The notes beneath the pieces are model-generated. The model made no database searches. It had not been told where the DNA came from and saw only the letters and a list, made by a program, of their open reading frames with translations. This document shows positions 50,708 through 59,009 of a stretch of 64,000 nucleotides of DNA, piece by piece (positions within the stretch are counted from its first letter, which is position 1; each line of letters starts with the position of its first letter). The DNA is from Bradyrhizobium liaoningense (GTDB taxonomy: Bacteria > Pseudomonadota > Alphaproteobacteria > Rhizobiales > Xanthobacteraceae), in assembly GCF_018130955.1 (NCBI RefSeq), contig NZ_JAFCJM010000002.1, positions 1 through 64,000 on the forward strand. Direction: 5' to 3'. The position numbers and the translations under genes were made by a program.

Positions 50708-51128
50708 GCACCCTGAGCAACGGGTCACTTATCTGTTTCGCTAGATCTTCCAACTGAGCGTCCAGTCGGCCGATGTCCTTTCCGCTTGCGGTAGACCTTT
50801 CCTTGAAGGCAGCGTCCCATTGTCGTTCATAGTTCTCCATTGCTTGCGATAGGGTCTCAACATGTCGCAGGTCACGTTCATTGAGCCTATCGCGCAATTG
50901 CTCATAAGTAACGGTTTGCACTGCTTTACCTGTACTTCGCGACTTAGCAACGAAAGCCTTCCGATCAGGTTGATCGGCATAAGCGAAGTCCGGTGGAGGG
51001 ACCTCTGGCGCAGTCACCTTACCTGTGTTCTTCACCACATCGGCATAACCACGAAAAATCTTATCAAAGGAGTTGACTGTATCAGAAACCAATTTTGCTA
51101 TGACCGCAGCCGTGGCGAGTTCGATCAT
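50619..51128 (-). CDS. Low-GC orphan protein of unknown function (169 aa)
   Basis: This minus-strand gene has visibly lower GC than its surroundings. The start is ATG 51128 (rc of CAT at 51126-51128). A hydrophobic N-terminal helix (MIELATAAVIAKLVSDTV) precedes a helical, charged body (TYEQLRDRLNERDLRHVETLSQAM, DAQLEDLAKQISDPLLRVL). No family is recognised. Its isolation, strand and composition mark it as acquired cargo. Confidence 0.7.
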   Translation of the reverse strand: MIELATAAVIAKLVSDTVNSFDKIFRGYADVVKNTGKVTAPEVPPPDFAYADQPDRKAFVAKSRSTGKAVQTVTYEQLRDRLNERDLRHVETLSQAMENYERQWDAAFKERSTASGKDIGRLDAQLEDLAKQISDPLLRVLKFVEKMGLHLDDHFLTARDLAERYLKKA

Positions 51129-51318
51129 GTTCCGCTCCCGCTTGTTTTAGCCATTGGAGGTAGAAGGCAGTAAATGCATCAACTCTATTCCTCGAAGAGC
51201 ATTGCTAGCAACTGGCTATACCGGCTCTTCTGTCACCTCTGCCGAAAGCGCTACTCTCGTGCCGCGCGCAAAGGGTGACTTCAGTAACGAAATACCCTTC
51301 ACGCATTCGCATTTAAAA

Positions 51319-51396
51319 GGGCTTGAGTTGTTTCGCGTCTCTGTGGCCGACAACTTGCTCGCCCGCGCCAACGAGGTCATCGAATGGCGATGCTGA
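51319..51396 (+). pseudogene. 3' remnant of an ABC_sub_bind gene
   Basis: The last 25 codons read GLELFRVSVADNLLARANEVIE and match the C-terminal end (LLARADEVIE) of the four intact ABC_sub_bind genes; nothing upstream matches. The following bases (GAGCCCGGTAGTGGCCC) resemble the common flank. It is therefore a fragment of a fifth copy left next to the IS5-family element. Confidence 0.7.
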
Positions 51397-51621
51397 GCCC
51401 GGTAGTGGCCCATATCGGACCCCCTCAGGCGACGAGGGCAACGTCGGTTGTTCCCATAGCTGCCCACGACGTGTGCGACAGCACGTCCGCAGTTGGCGAA
51501 AGCCGACACCGCATTCCAGGCGCTTCCGTTGGTCAACCGACTGAACCTTGCTTAGACGACGGTCTAGAGTCTGTTGGGATTCAGGATTCTCATCCGGGCA
51601 TGATTGTGATTCAAGCTTTGG

Positions 51622-51990
51622 ATGGAGCGATTCGTTTTGACTGACGCCCAATGGGCGAAGATGGAGCCGCATTGTCTGGGTAAGCCGGGCGATCCTGGGC
51701 GGAGCGGCAAGAACAACCGACTTTTTGTCGAAGCGGTCTTGTGGATTGCGCGCACCGGCAGCCCCTGGCGCGATCTGCCGGCCGCGTTCGGCCATTGGAA
51801 CAGCATATTCACGCGCTTCCGCGACTGGGCGAAGGCGGATGTCTGGAAGCGGCTGTTCGAGGCCGTCTCCGACGATCCCGACATGGAATACGCCATGGTC
51901 GATGCCACCATCGTCAAGGTCCACCGCCACGGTCAGGGCGCAAAAGGGGGACTCAAAGCCAGGCCATCGGCCGCTCGAAAGGCGGCATGA
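51622..51990 (+). CDS. IS5-family transposase, ORF A
   Basis: This 122 aa product contains the N-terminal DUF4096-type region (LTDAQWAKMEPHCLGKPGDPGRSGKNNRLFVEAVLWIARTGSPWRDLP) and the first catalytic Asp in MVDATIVKVHRHGQGAKGG. The run AAAAGGGGG at 51942-51950 is a plausible -1 frameshift site into ORF B, as usual for this group. The stop codon overlaps an ATG of ORF B (ATGA at 51987). Confidence 0.9.
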   Translation: MERFVLTDAQWAKMEPHCLGKPGDPGRSGKNNRLFVEAVLWIARTGSPWRDLPAAFGHWNSIFTRFRDWAKADVWKRLFEAVSDDPDMEYAMVDATIVKVHRHGQGAKGGLKARPSAARKAA

Positions 51991-52373
51991 CCACCAAAAT
52001 TCTGGCACTCACCGATGCACTCGGCAATCTCGTGCGCTTCGTGCTCATGCCGGGACAACGCTTCGACACGGTGGGCGTGCCGCCGCTCATCGAGGGATTG
52101 GCTTTCGACGCCTTGATCGCTGACAAGGCATTCGACAGCAACGCCATCATCGCCGAGCTCGATGCGCGCGGCGCCAAGGTCGTTATCTCCCAGCATCCGC
52201 GCCGCGCAAAGCCTCTCGCCATCGACGAGGAGATGTACAAATGGCGGCACCTGATCGAGAACTTCTTCGGCAAGCTCAAGGAGTTCAAACGCATCGCTAT
52301 GCGCGCCGACAAGACCGATCAAAGCTTCGCCTCCATGATCCATCTGGCCGCCGCCGTGATAAACTCCCGATGA
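51987..52373 (+). CDS. IS5-family transposase, ORF B
   Basis: The frame is read by -1 frameshift from ORF A (upstream frame: GTQSQAIGRSKGGM) or by restart at ATG 51987. It encodes the rest of the DDE domain: ALIADKAFDSNAIIAEL (second Asp) and YKWRHLIENFFGKLKEFKRIAMRADKT (Glu in the YxxRxxIEnFFGkLK signature). It ends within 15 bp of the right inverted repeat. Confidence 0.9.
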   Translation: MTTKILALTDALGNLVRFVLMPGQRFDTVGVPPLIEGLAFDALIADKAFDSNAIIAELDARGAKVVISQHPRRAKPLAIDEEMYKWRHLIENFFGKLKEFKRIAMRADKTDQSFASMIHLAAAVINSR

Positions 52374-52462
52374 ATCCCAACAGGCCCTAGAGCGAGGTGC
52401 GTCGCCTCAAAGCGCTGCGGGGACGCTAGGCTTAACATAGGGTGCCGGGTAAGATCGCAACT

Positions 52463-53077
52463 ATGACAGTCGACTTCGCCAAGCTGATCAACAACGGCCC
52501 CGACTTCGCCGCGCTCGCGCAACCCGCGACGCCGCCGGATGACAACGGATACCCGTTCGGTAACCCGGTCTCCGGTGCGCGCGTGCTCGCGTACCTCGCG
52601 CAAGATATGCCGGCCGCGTCGGCGCCATCCATGGGCGGCATTCTTGCGTCGTTCAACACTGACGGGCAGCCGAAGTCGCGACGCCAAGCGTTCCTGAAGG
52701 CCTTGGAAGACGGCTCCGCACTCGACGGTGCCGCGGGCGTGGTGGGCCTTGAAGTCGCAGAGCTGGACGCCGCGCTTGCCGTGGACATGGGGCTTGCTCG
52801 TGCGGTCCGCATTGCGCAAGCGGTCGGTAAGAAAACGACCGTTGACGCCGGCAGCGCAGCACAGCGTTTCCGCCTCGCGACGACCGGGGGTATCGATAAG
52901 CCGGATAAGATCGGCGACCCGGGCACAGAGTACAACGACATGAAAGCGAAGCTGGCGTCGCTGATTGAGGCAACCGGGGAGGGGTTGACGGGCGGGGAGT
53001 ACCTGCACGGCGTCCGGATTGACGACGCGCCGGCCGGGAGCATTGACGGCCTTCTGAGGCCCGCGAATGTCACCTGA
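52463..53077 (+). CDS. Element protein of unknown function (204 aa)
   Basis: ATG 52463 is chosen over GTG 52442. The product is acidic and Ala/Gly rich (DFAKLINNGPDFAALAQPATPPDDNGYPFG, SGARVLAYLAQDMPAASAPSMGG). No family is recognised. Its last 11 bases overlap the next gene. It resumes the element backbone just after the IS5 insertion. Confidence 0.6.
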   Translation: MTVDFAKLINNGPDFAALAQPATPPDDNGYPFGNPVSGARVLAYLAQDMPAASAPSMGGILASFNTDGQPKSRRQAFLKALEDGSALDGAAGVVGLEVAELDAALAVDMGLARAVRIAQAVGKKTTVDAGSAAQRFRLATTGGIDKPDKIGDPGTEYNDMKAKLASLIEATGEGLTGGEYLHGVRIDDAPAGSIDGLLRPANVT

Positions 53078-53609
53078 CCAACTGCCCGCCGTTGTTGAGC
53101 CGCGGCCACTCGCCAAGAACCAAATCCGCGCGCTCGAAACGTGCATGACCTATCCCGTAGCGCCCTTGCGCGGAGCAACCGACTTAATCGCCAGCGACGG
53201 CCGGCAGAAGGCGCTTTCCGAGATGGGCGCCGATCTTCAACCCGTGACCGTGGACGCACTTACGGCCTGCGGCATGCCCGACGATTGGGCCTCTGCGGTG
53301 TCCGGTGCGTGTGATGCCGTGTTCGCGGCGATGCTGGACTATGAAAGCGGGCTCGCGAAGATCGCCGCAGCCGAGCGCGCGGCCAAAAAAGGCGAGGGCG
53401 GTAAGTCCGACCTGATCCGGGGCAGGCTCGCAACCGGTGCAGCCAACGCCGTCGTGCTCGCGCTGACCAATGGCGACGTTGCCCGGCTTCTCGTGATGGC
53501 TGCGCACGCGTGCCCTATCCAGTTCGCCAGCCTCGCCGCCGTGAGCCCCGACCTTGACTTGGTCGGGAAGGTTCGGGCCGCAACCGCTCGCCTCAACCGT
53601 CGCGACTGA
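53067..53609 (+). CDS. Element protein of unknown function (180 aa)
   Basis: ATG 53067 overlaps the upstream gene by 11 bp. The product is mainly helical (ALTACGMPDDWASAVSGACDAVFAAML, AAERAAKKGEGGKSDLIRG, NAVVLALTNGDVARLLVMAAHACPIQF). No family is recognised. It is the last gene before the iteron-like region. Confidence 0.6.
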   Translation: MSPDQLPAVVEPRPLAKNQIRALETCMTYPVAPLRGATDLIASDGRQKALSEMGADLQPVTVDALTACGMPDDWASAVSGACDAVFAAMLDYESGLAKIAAAERAAKKGEGGKSDLIRGRLATGAANAVVLALTNGDVARLLVMAAHACPIQFASLAAVSPDLDLVGKVRAATARLNRRD

Positions 53610-53736
53610 ACACCCGGGACCGGTGGGCCTCTGCCAGCTTGCGCGTCAGCGGCTCCGATACAACCGCTTCTCCGCGCTCCTGCCTGTCTGGACCGGTGAG
53701 GCTGAAAGTGTCCGCTCTTTTAGGATGTCGGGATTT

Positions 53737-54000
53737 TGTCTGTTTGTCTGTTTCAATCCATAACCGATTGATTGATTGAATGTTTTAGAAACAGACAAAC
53801 GTACAGACAGAGGGGCGTCAGTTGTCTGTTGTCTGTTTCTGTCTGCTCCACCCACCGGTCCCATACCCCCACGAAACAGACAAACAGACAAACTTTCCGG
53901 GTCCTAAAACAGCGGCATCCTCACCCCGGGCTAACCAATTGATTGCATTTATGTTCTGCAAGCAGACACGGACACTTCGAGCCCCCTTGTCTGTAACAGT
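53737..54000. repeat. Iteron-like TGTCTGTTT repeat array, candidate replication origin
   Basis: TGTCTGTTT occurs twice in tandem at 53737-53754. Inverted copies follow (GAAACAGACAAAC at 53788-53800, CAGACAG to 53810), then direct copies (GTTGTCTGTTGTCTGTTTCTGTCTG, 53821-53845), inverted tandem copies (53873-53893) and single copies near 53961 and 53988. AT-rich DNA (ATTGATTGATTGAATG) lies between the first pair, and further short direct repeats of CGAAGT lie at 54283-54325. The 919-bp gene-free interval 53610-54528 precedes the primase-helicase gene, as expected of a plasmid-type origin. Function is inferred. Confidence 0.65.
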
Positions 54001-54186
54001 TGCCTGTAAATCCCGGGTGCCGGTAACTTCCGCCCACCCGTCTCGCATTCTGAGGTTGTTCGATTGGTGTTCGCGCAACCGCGACCGCTCCGCCAGCCGC
54101 CGGGACCGGGGCCACCTTTTGTGGTTGAGTGCGCGGCCCGGAGCCCCAGCTTAACTATGCATCTGAGCATACCAGCTATTCTTGGT

Positions 54187-54201
54187 GCATACGCAGAATA
54201 C
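54187..54201. promoter_or_regulatory. GCATAC-N3-GAATAC motif (element operator, site 4, reverse orientation)
   Basis: GCATACGCAGAATAC matches the reverse complement of the GTATRC-N3-GTATAC motif at 10 of 12 defined positions. It lies about 330 bp upstream of the primase-helicase gene. It is the weakest of the four sites. Confidence 0.35.
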
Positions 54202-54528
54202 GGTTGCTTTTTAGGTTGCGTTATTAAAAGCGACGTGCGAACCGTGTTCCCGGCCGGCGCGCAGAATACCGCGTGCCCCTAGTCACGAAGTATCGAAGTC
54301 ACGAAATCCCGAAGTCTCAGGCCATACGAGCCTAAACGCAAGAAAGCCCCCAGCCGCAAACTGGAGGCCCTTGCGATCAAGCCGGGAAGGCGTGACCAAA
54401 TGCGATAGCAGAACAGCTTCGCACTTATCACGTCAGCCCTGAGATTTCAACACCCGCGCGTGCCGCACGGCATGCCGGGCAAAGTCCAAAGGGCAACCGC
54501 CCAGCGGACGGGAAGACGTGACGCGACT

Positions 54529-57507
54529 ATGACGGCCAACAATTCGAACGGCCCGACTACCTCCGTAGACCGCAGCGACGCAGTTGCGCTTGCCCGTGCT
54601 GTCCATGCGTTCGGCATCATGCCCGTTGCGGTGGGCGAGGGCGCCAAGGGCGACTTCAAGCGGCCGTTCGCTGGCGTTGACCAGTGGCAGCTACAGACGT
54701 TCGAACAGCGCCTAGCCTACATTCAAAGCGTGGTAGCGTCGGGCACGCTGAAGGGTATCGGCCTGCAACTCGGTCCCATCAGCGAAACAGTTGAAGCGCG
54801 TTGCGTCGACAACGACATTCCGGCAGGCCCGCAGCGCGACGCGTTCAACAAAGGCTTTACCGAGTACCTTGAACAACACGCCCCGGGCGCCGCGGCTGCC
54901 CTTCGTCTACGCTGGGGTCGCGGACCTTCATTCATCGTCCTGACCGACCGGGACGTGATCCGGTTCGAAAAGTTCGGCGACGTGAACGACAAGGCCGCAA
55001 TCCAACTGTTGGGCGCCGGCAAGTTCTCCGCATGGTGGGGCCTCTACCGCAACGAAAAGCCGCTCGATACCGACCCGGCGAACTACAGCCACCCGAACGG
55101 CGATCTTCTCGACTGCCCGCCGCCCTGCGTTCCCGCACCCATCCTGTCCGCCGCGATCTACGCAGGCCTTGACGCTGCCGGCATCGCGCGCACCGCCAGC
55201 GGGGGCTATGACAACAAGGGTCGCACGTTCAGTGCCGACGATCTTAAGTACATCACGCCCGAATATGTCGCGGCGGCAAAAGCCGAGCTGGTTGCGACGC
55301 GCGACAGCGTGCACAGCAAAGCGTCGGGGACCGGGCAGAGCGACGTTGTGGGGCGCGTGGGCTTTAAGTACGGCGACCTTGTCAAGCTGTCCGACGCGGC
55401 GCCTACGCTCATGCAGTGCGCCTATGAGTGGACGAACGACGAAGGCAACATGAAGCGTGTTGTCATCGAACCCGCGCCGGCCGACCACCCGATGATGCCG
55501 GCGCTCCGTGATTTTGGCAAGCTTGCGCAACAGTTCTTCGACGAGCTGGACGGCGACCGCAGCCAAGGACGCAAACGCAGCTTCGCCCGTGCCGTCGGTG
55601 CTTCTGACGGACTGAGGCAAGTCGCTGTCGCGGACGAAGCCCGCCGCGTGGAGGAAGGGCGCAAGCATCACGCCCACATGATGCAGACACTACCGGCCGC
55701 GATGGTGCAGGCCCGCGCGTCCAGCAATGTCAAGTGTGGCACGATCGCACCCGACAACGCCAAGTCACCGCTTGCGTTGGGCGTCACGCAAAACCGTAAG
55801 GGCCTGTTCGAAGATGCGAACGGCGATCTTGTGCCGCGCGTCGCGTTCGAATTTCCCGACGCCGACACCGCGACGACCGCCGGCTTCAAGGTTCTGACCG
55901 CGCCGGAGGAGATCGCCAAGGCGGAGGCCGCATGGTTGGACGGTCGCGCCGTCGTCGGCTTCGCGGGCGGAGCCGTGTATTTCTTCATGCCGGCATCCAA
56001 GCCCTACGTCATTGACACGCTCAACATCGCCGCGAGCGCGAACCGCAAGACGCGCAAGCCAGAACGCATGCGGAAGGCACTTAAGCGCCCGGCCGCTCCG
56101 ATGGTGGAGCTTGTCAAAGGCATGGTCCCGGAGCGCAGCGCCATGTTGATTGTTGCGGACCCGAAGGCCGGCAAGTCCTACCTTACGCAGGATCTGACGA
56201 TATCGATTGCGGATGGTGCCGAGTACGCAGGGATGCAATGCCAACAACGCGGCGTGCTCTATCTCGCTTACGAAGAAACTCACGCACAGGTCATGGACCG
56301 CGTGCGCAAGCTCCGCCCGAGCGGGCTTTCTGAGACGGCGCAAGACCTTCTGTTTCAGCAATACTACGATGACGGCGTGCCGCAGTTGGGCGCCGACTTC
56401 AAAGGCGGACTGCTGGAACATCTGGACGACGTGCTTGAAGAAAACCCCGAACTGCATGGCGGCGTTGTCGTGATGGACACGATGAACGAAGCGCTTGGCG
56501 ACATCGAGGCCGGTCAGCGCGGAAAGACCGACTACAAAATCGAGAAGAAAGCGCTTCAGGTGCTCACTGCCTACGCAAAGTCGCGCGGCATCACCATCAT
56601 CATTCTGCACCACACGAACAAAGACGACAGCGGCAGCCTCACGCGCAAGATTTCAGGTTCACAAGGCATCTTGGGCGGAACTGACGGCTACGTAATTTTG
56701 GAAATCGAGCCGGAGAACCCGTACCAAATGAAGGTACGCGGAACGGCTCGCGGCATCGGACATATCAGGATGGATTGGGAACGCGATCAAAACGAAACTG
56801 CTTGGACGCCAGTAGGTACGGAAGGCGAGGGCTGCAAACAAACACAGATCGAGCGTGTGTTCGGTATCTTGGTCGCTATGAACTGCGAGATGCAGGCAGC
56901 CGACATCGCAGCGCAGACGGGACTTGACGCGAGTAGTGTCGTGACGAAGTACCTAAATCGCCTGCACGATAAGAAGCGCATTCAGGGCAAGCACCGTGGC
57001 GTCTACGGCATCGCCAACGCCAAGACGCGCTTGGAAGGCATGATGGAATGCATCGTTGCCAGCGGCATCTTGCGGGAAGCTACGGGGGCCTTGGGCGAGC
57101 GTAACGACATGTTCACAGGACCGGTCCGCATGCGCCTTGAAGCGACCGGCAGCCGCGCGCCGACGCGGTTTGCATTCGAGCGCGACGTTATCGAGGCCAT
57201 CGGAAGGAAGTTCGCCAACGCTGCCGACGCGCTGAAGCAATTCTGCGAAAAGGGCCATGCGATCAAGGACGGTCACGGAGGCGTGTTCTTCATCGGTGTG
57301 GCGTGGGTAACCCCGATCGCGTCAACCGGGTTCGAACAGCCCGCCAGCTTCAAGGCTCCGGCTCAGTCACCCACCTTCACCCCGCCGGCCGTGGGCACCA
57401 CGACGCCCGCCGCAGAGGCGAACGTAGCGGCTGGGCGCCTGCCGTGGGACGACGGAAAACTTGTACCCCGTCCCGTCGCTCTTGCTTCGTGGGTGGTCGT
57501 CCAGTGA
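54529..57507 (+). CDS. Primase-polymerase / RepA-type AAA ATPase replication protein
   Basis: The product is 992 aa from ATG 54529; GTG 54460 is possible. The N-terminal part (about 20-260) looks like a bifunctional primase-polymerase domain: GIGLQLGPISETVEARCVDNDIP with Asp94 and Asp96 as metal ligands, and AAIQLLGAGKFSAWWGLYR. The C-terminal ATPase is of the AAA_25/RepA hexameric helicase kind, with Walker A ADPKAGKS (Lys549), Walker B VVVMDTMNEA (Asp650), IIILHHTNKDDSGSLTRKISGSQG and GGTDGYVILEIEP. A winged-helix-like region follows (MQAADIAAQTGLDASSVVTKYL). It probably initiates and unwinds replication of the excised element from the iteron region just upstream. Confidence 0.8.
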   Translation: MTANNSNGPTTSVDRSDAVALARAVHAFGIMPVAVGEGAKGDFKRPFAGVDQWQLQTFEQRLAYIQSVVASGTLKGIGLQLGPISETVEARCVDNDIPAGPQRDAFNKGFTEYLEQHAPGAAAALRLRWGRGPSFIVLTDRDVIRFEKFGDVNDKAAIQLLGAGKFSAWWGLYRNEKPLDTDPANYSHPNGDLLDCPPPCVPAPILSAAIYAGLDAAGIARTASGGYDNKGRTFSADDLKYITPEYVAAAKAELVATRDSVHSKASGTGQSDVVGRVGFKYGDLVKLSDAAPTLMQCAYEWTNDEGNMKRVVIEPAPADHPMMPALRDFGKLAQQFFDELDGDRSQGRKRSFARAVGASDGLRQVAVADEARRVEEGRKHHAHMMQTLPAAMVQARASSNVKCGTIAPDNAKSPLALGVTQNRKGLFEDANGDLVPRVAFEFPDADTATTAGFKVLTAPEEIAKAEAAWLDGRAVVGFAGGAVYFFMPASKPYVIDTLNIAASANRKTRKPERMRKALKRPAAPMVELVKGMVPERSAMLIVADPKAGKSYLTQDLTISIADGAEYAGMQCQQRGVLYLAYEETHAQVMDRVRKLRPSGLSETAQDLLFQQYYDDGVPQLGADFKGGLLEHLDDVLEENPELHGGVVVMDTMNEALGDIEAGQRGKTDYKIEKKALQVLTAYAKSRGITIIILHHTNKDDSGSLTRKISGSQGILGGTDGYVILEIEPENPYQMKVRGTARGIGHIRMDWERDQNETAWTPVGTEGEGCKQTQIERVFGILVAMNCEMQAADIAAQTGLDASSVVTKYLNRLHDKKRIQGKHRGVYGIANAKTRLEGMMECIVASGILREATGALGERNDMFTGPVRMRLEATGSRAPTRFAFERDVIEAIGRKFANAADALKQFCEKGHAIKDGHGGVFFIGVAWVTPIASTGFEQPASFKAPAQSPTFTPPAVGTTTPAAEANVAAGRLPWDDGKLVPRPVALASWVVVQ

Positions 57508-57857
57508 GCACCGACATGAAAAGCATTGTCCTGCCTTGGGAAGCTCCGCCCGCAAACGAGATCGCCCAACTGCACGCCGAATTGCAAGTCAACAACGTGT
57601 TGGCGCTCGCCGGCATCGCGCAAATCCGCTACGCCAAAAAGGGACGCGTCGCCTTCCGCAATCGTGAGGGCCGCGAGTGGATCGTGAGCGACAGGTACGA
57701 AGCGGTGCAGACGCGTTTTGACCTTGCGATTGAGAAGTACCGCCAAGTGCTGGACCGCGACGCAATCGCCCGCGTGGTTGACCGCGGTATCGCAGCTACT
57801 CCGGGTGTGAAGCTCGGCGCCAAGCGCGGGCCGTACAAAAAAGAACCGAAGGCCTGA
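57504..57857 (+). CDS. Element protein of unknown function (117 aa)
   Basis: GTG 57504 overlaps the stop of the replication protein (GTGA), so it is translationally coupled; ATG 57516 is an alternative. The product contains a beta-rich segment (VLALAGIAQIRYAKKGRVAFRNREGREWIVSDRY) and a basic end (GAKRGPYKKEPKA), suggesting a nucleic-acid or ATPase partner. No family is recognised. Confidence 0.65.
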   Translation: MSTDMKSIVLPWEAPPANEIAQLHAELQVNNVLALAGIAQIRYAKKGRVAFRNREGREWIVSDRYEAVQTRFDLAIEKYRQVLDRDAIARVVDRGIAATPGVKLGAKRGPYKKEPKA

Positions 57858-57860
57858 GAA

Positions 57861-58694
57861 GTGAAGATGTTGCAAACCGACGCTATCGACTTCGCGGGTC
57901 TAGCGACCAACACGGCAAGATCAGCCACGACCAAGGCGCTTCGTCTCGCGATGGACGCCGCGAAAGCGCTGCCGGCCAACGACCCCTTGCGGACCGGTAT
58001 CGCTGCGCTGCTACTAGCCAACGCCGCGGCATCGCAGGCTCCCGCACCGAAGATCATCGTGCCGCGGGACCTGTCACCGGAGGAGCGGGTTGCGCTGTTC
58101 TTCGCCGGCAGCGGGGCTGACGTCGGCAGCCCGTTCGCGGCGGAGGCCCTCAACGCAGCGCTCGCTACCAGGCTCGTTACGTCGGCGGACGTCTTCGCTC
58201 GCTACGGTCTGCGGGTAGATCACTTCAATACGCCAATGACGCACCAACTGAACTTCGCAAATGCGTGGTTTGCCGCCGCGACATCCGGAGCCTCCGCGGA
58301 TTTTGCTTGGAAGTTCGGCGTTGCCGCGATGACCGATCCAGCTCGCTTTATGGAGCCGCCGCCCGACATGGTGCTGGCGTTGATCCAAAGCGCGGGCGTG
58401 GTCTGCAAGCCGGTTCGCAACGCTCGCAAGGGGGCTGTGGATCAGGTCCGCTGCGTCGTCGCGCCGCGTGCCCGCAAGCTCGGTTTCGTCGAGAATATGA
58501 GCCTGAAGGATTTCGTCAGCGTCACCCAGCGGCTTTGCGGGGGCGAGCATTCGCAGGCAAAAATCAAAGCCTCGCTGATTTCTCAGGAGGCCTTGACGTA
58601 CGGTCTGGCGGACATCACGCCGGCACTCGACTTGGACGCGTTGAGGGCACGCGTGCCGGATTGGATCAACTCAATCTGCAGCGTCTTCCTCTGA
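57861..58694 (+). CDS. Element protein of unknown function (277 aa)
   Basis: The start is GTG 57861 or ATG 57867, 4 to 10 nt after the previous gene. The product is Ala rich and helical in its first 70 residues, then mixed (DLSPEERVALFFAGSGADVGSPFAAEALNAALATRLVT, MTHQLNFANAWFAAATSGASADFAWKFG) with several Cys. The last 24 bp overlap a small convergent gene. No family is recognised. Confidence 0.65.
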   Translation: MKMLQTDAIDFAGLATNTARSATTKALRLAMDAAKALPANDPLRTGIAALLLANAAASQAPAPKIIVPRDLSPEERVALFFAGSGADVGSPFAAEALNAALATRLVTSADVFARYGLRVDHFNTPMTHQLNFANAWFAAATSGASADFAWKFGVAAMTDPARFMEPPPDMVLALIQSAGVVCKPVRNARKGAVDQVRCVVAPRARKLGFVENMSLKDFVSVTQRLCGGEHSQAKIKASLISQEALTYGLADITPALDLDALRARVPDWINSICSVFL

Positions 58695-58814
58695 AGCGTC
58701 TGCCGCATCTCCGGCATTGGTCCAGAGATCAACGACCGCGCAGCCGGGCGGCAGGCGATCGACGGAAGACAGCATGACTTCGCGTCCGCTCGGCAAGGTG
58801 ACAAGAAACCTCAT
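58671..58814 (-). CDS. Very small acidic protein (47 aa), antisense to a gene end
   Basis: ATG 58814 has AGGAG 8 nt upstream, and the frame ends at TGA 58671. The product reads MRFLVTLPSGREVMLSSVDR, then an acidic end (GDAADASEEDAAD). It overlaps the 3' end of the plus-strand gene by 24 bp. Acidic small proteins of this size in mobile elements can be DNA mimics or inhibitors; here that is only a thought. Confidence 0.5.
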   Translation of the reverse strand: MRFLVTLPSGREVMLSSVDRLPPGCAVVDLWTNAGDAADASEEDAAD

Positions 58815-58878
58815 GAACGCTGCTCCTGTGGTGGTTCGGGGGACGGCCACCGTATGTCCGGAACCACGAGCCCGTCAA

Positions 58879-58893
58879 GTATGCACCGTATAC
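58879..58893. promoter_or_regulatory. GTATGC-N3-GTATAC motif (element operator, site 3)
   Basis: GTATGCACCGTATAC lies 117 bp upstream of the gene at 59010 and 65 bp upstream of the divergent small gene at 58814. TATAAAA at 58911 may be a -10 region. It has the same half-sites and spacing as site 2. Confidence 0.5.
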
Positions 58894-59009
58894 AAAGAGC
58901 GCGCAGACCCTATAAAACAAGGCTTTTCGCGTGGTACCGCGCAAAGCAGAGATGTTGATTTAACAAGCGGGCCGGGAGAAATTGGGGCGTCGTGATTTGA
59001 AGGAAGCCC

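Larger units (their letters stand above)
51567..52387 (+). mobile_element. IS5-family insertion sequence (IS427 group type), 821 bp
   Basis: The left end GAGTCTGTTGGGATTCA (51567-51583) and the inverted right end GGGCCTGTTGGGATTCA (52371-52387, read in reverse) agree at 15 of 17 positions. The dinucleotide TA is present on both sides (51565-51566 and 52388-52389), the target duplication expected for this group. Inside are two overlapping transposase frames. The element looks complete. Confidence 0.88.

Noticed and set aside
53737-54000. CRISPR array
   Set aside because: The repeats are 7-9 bp, irregularly spaced and in both orientations, with no uniform spacers and no cas genes in the window.
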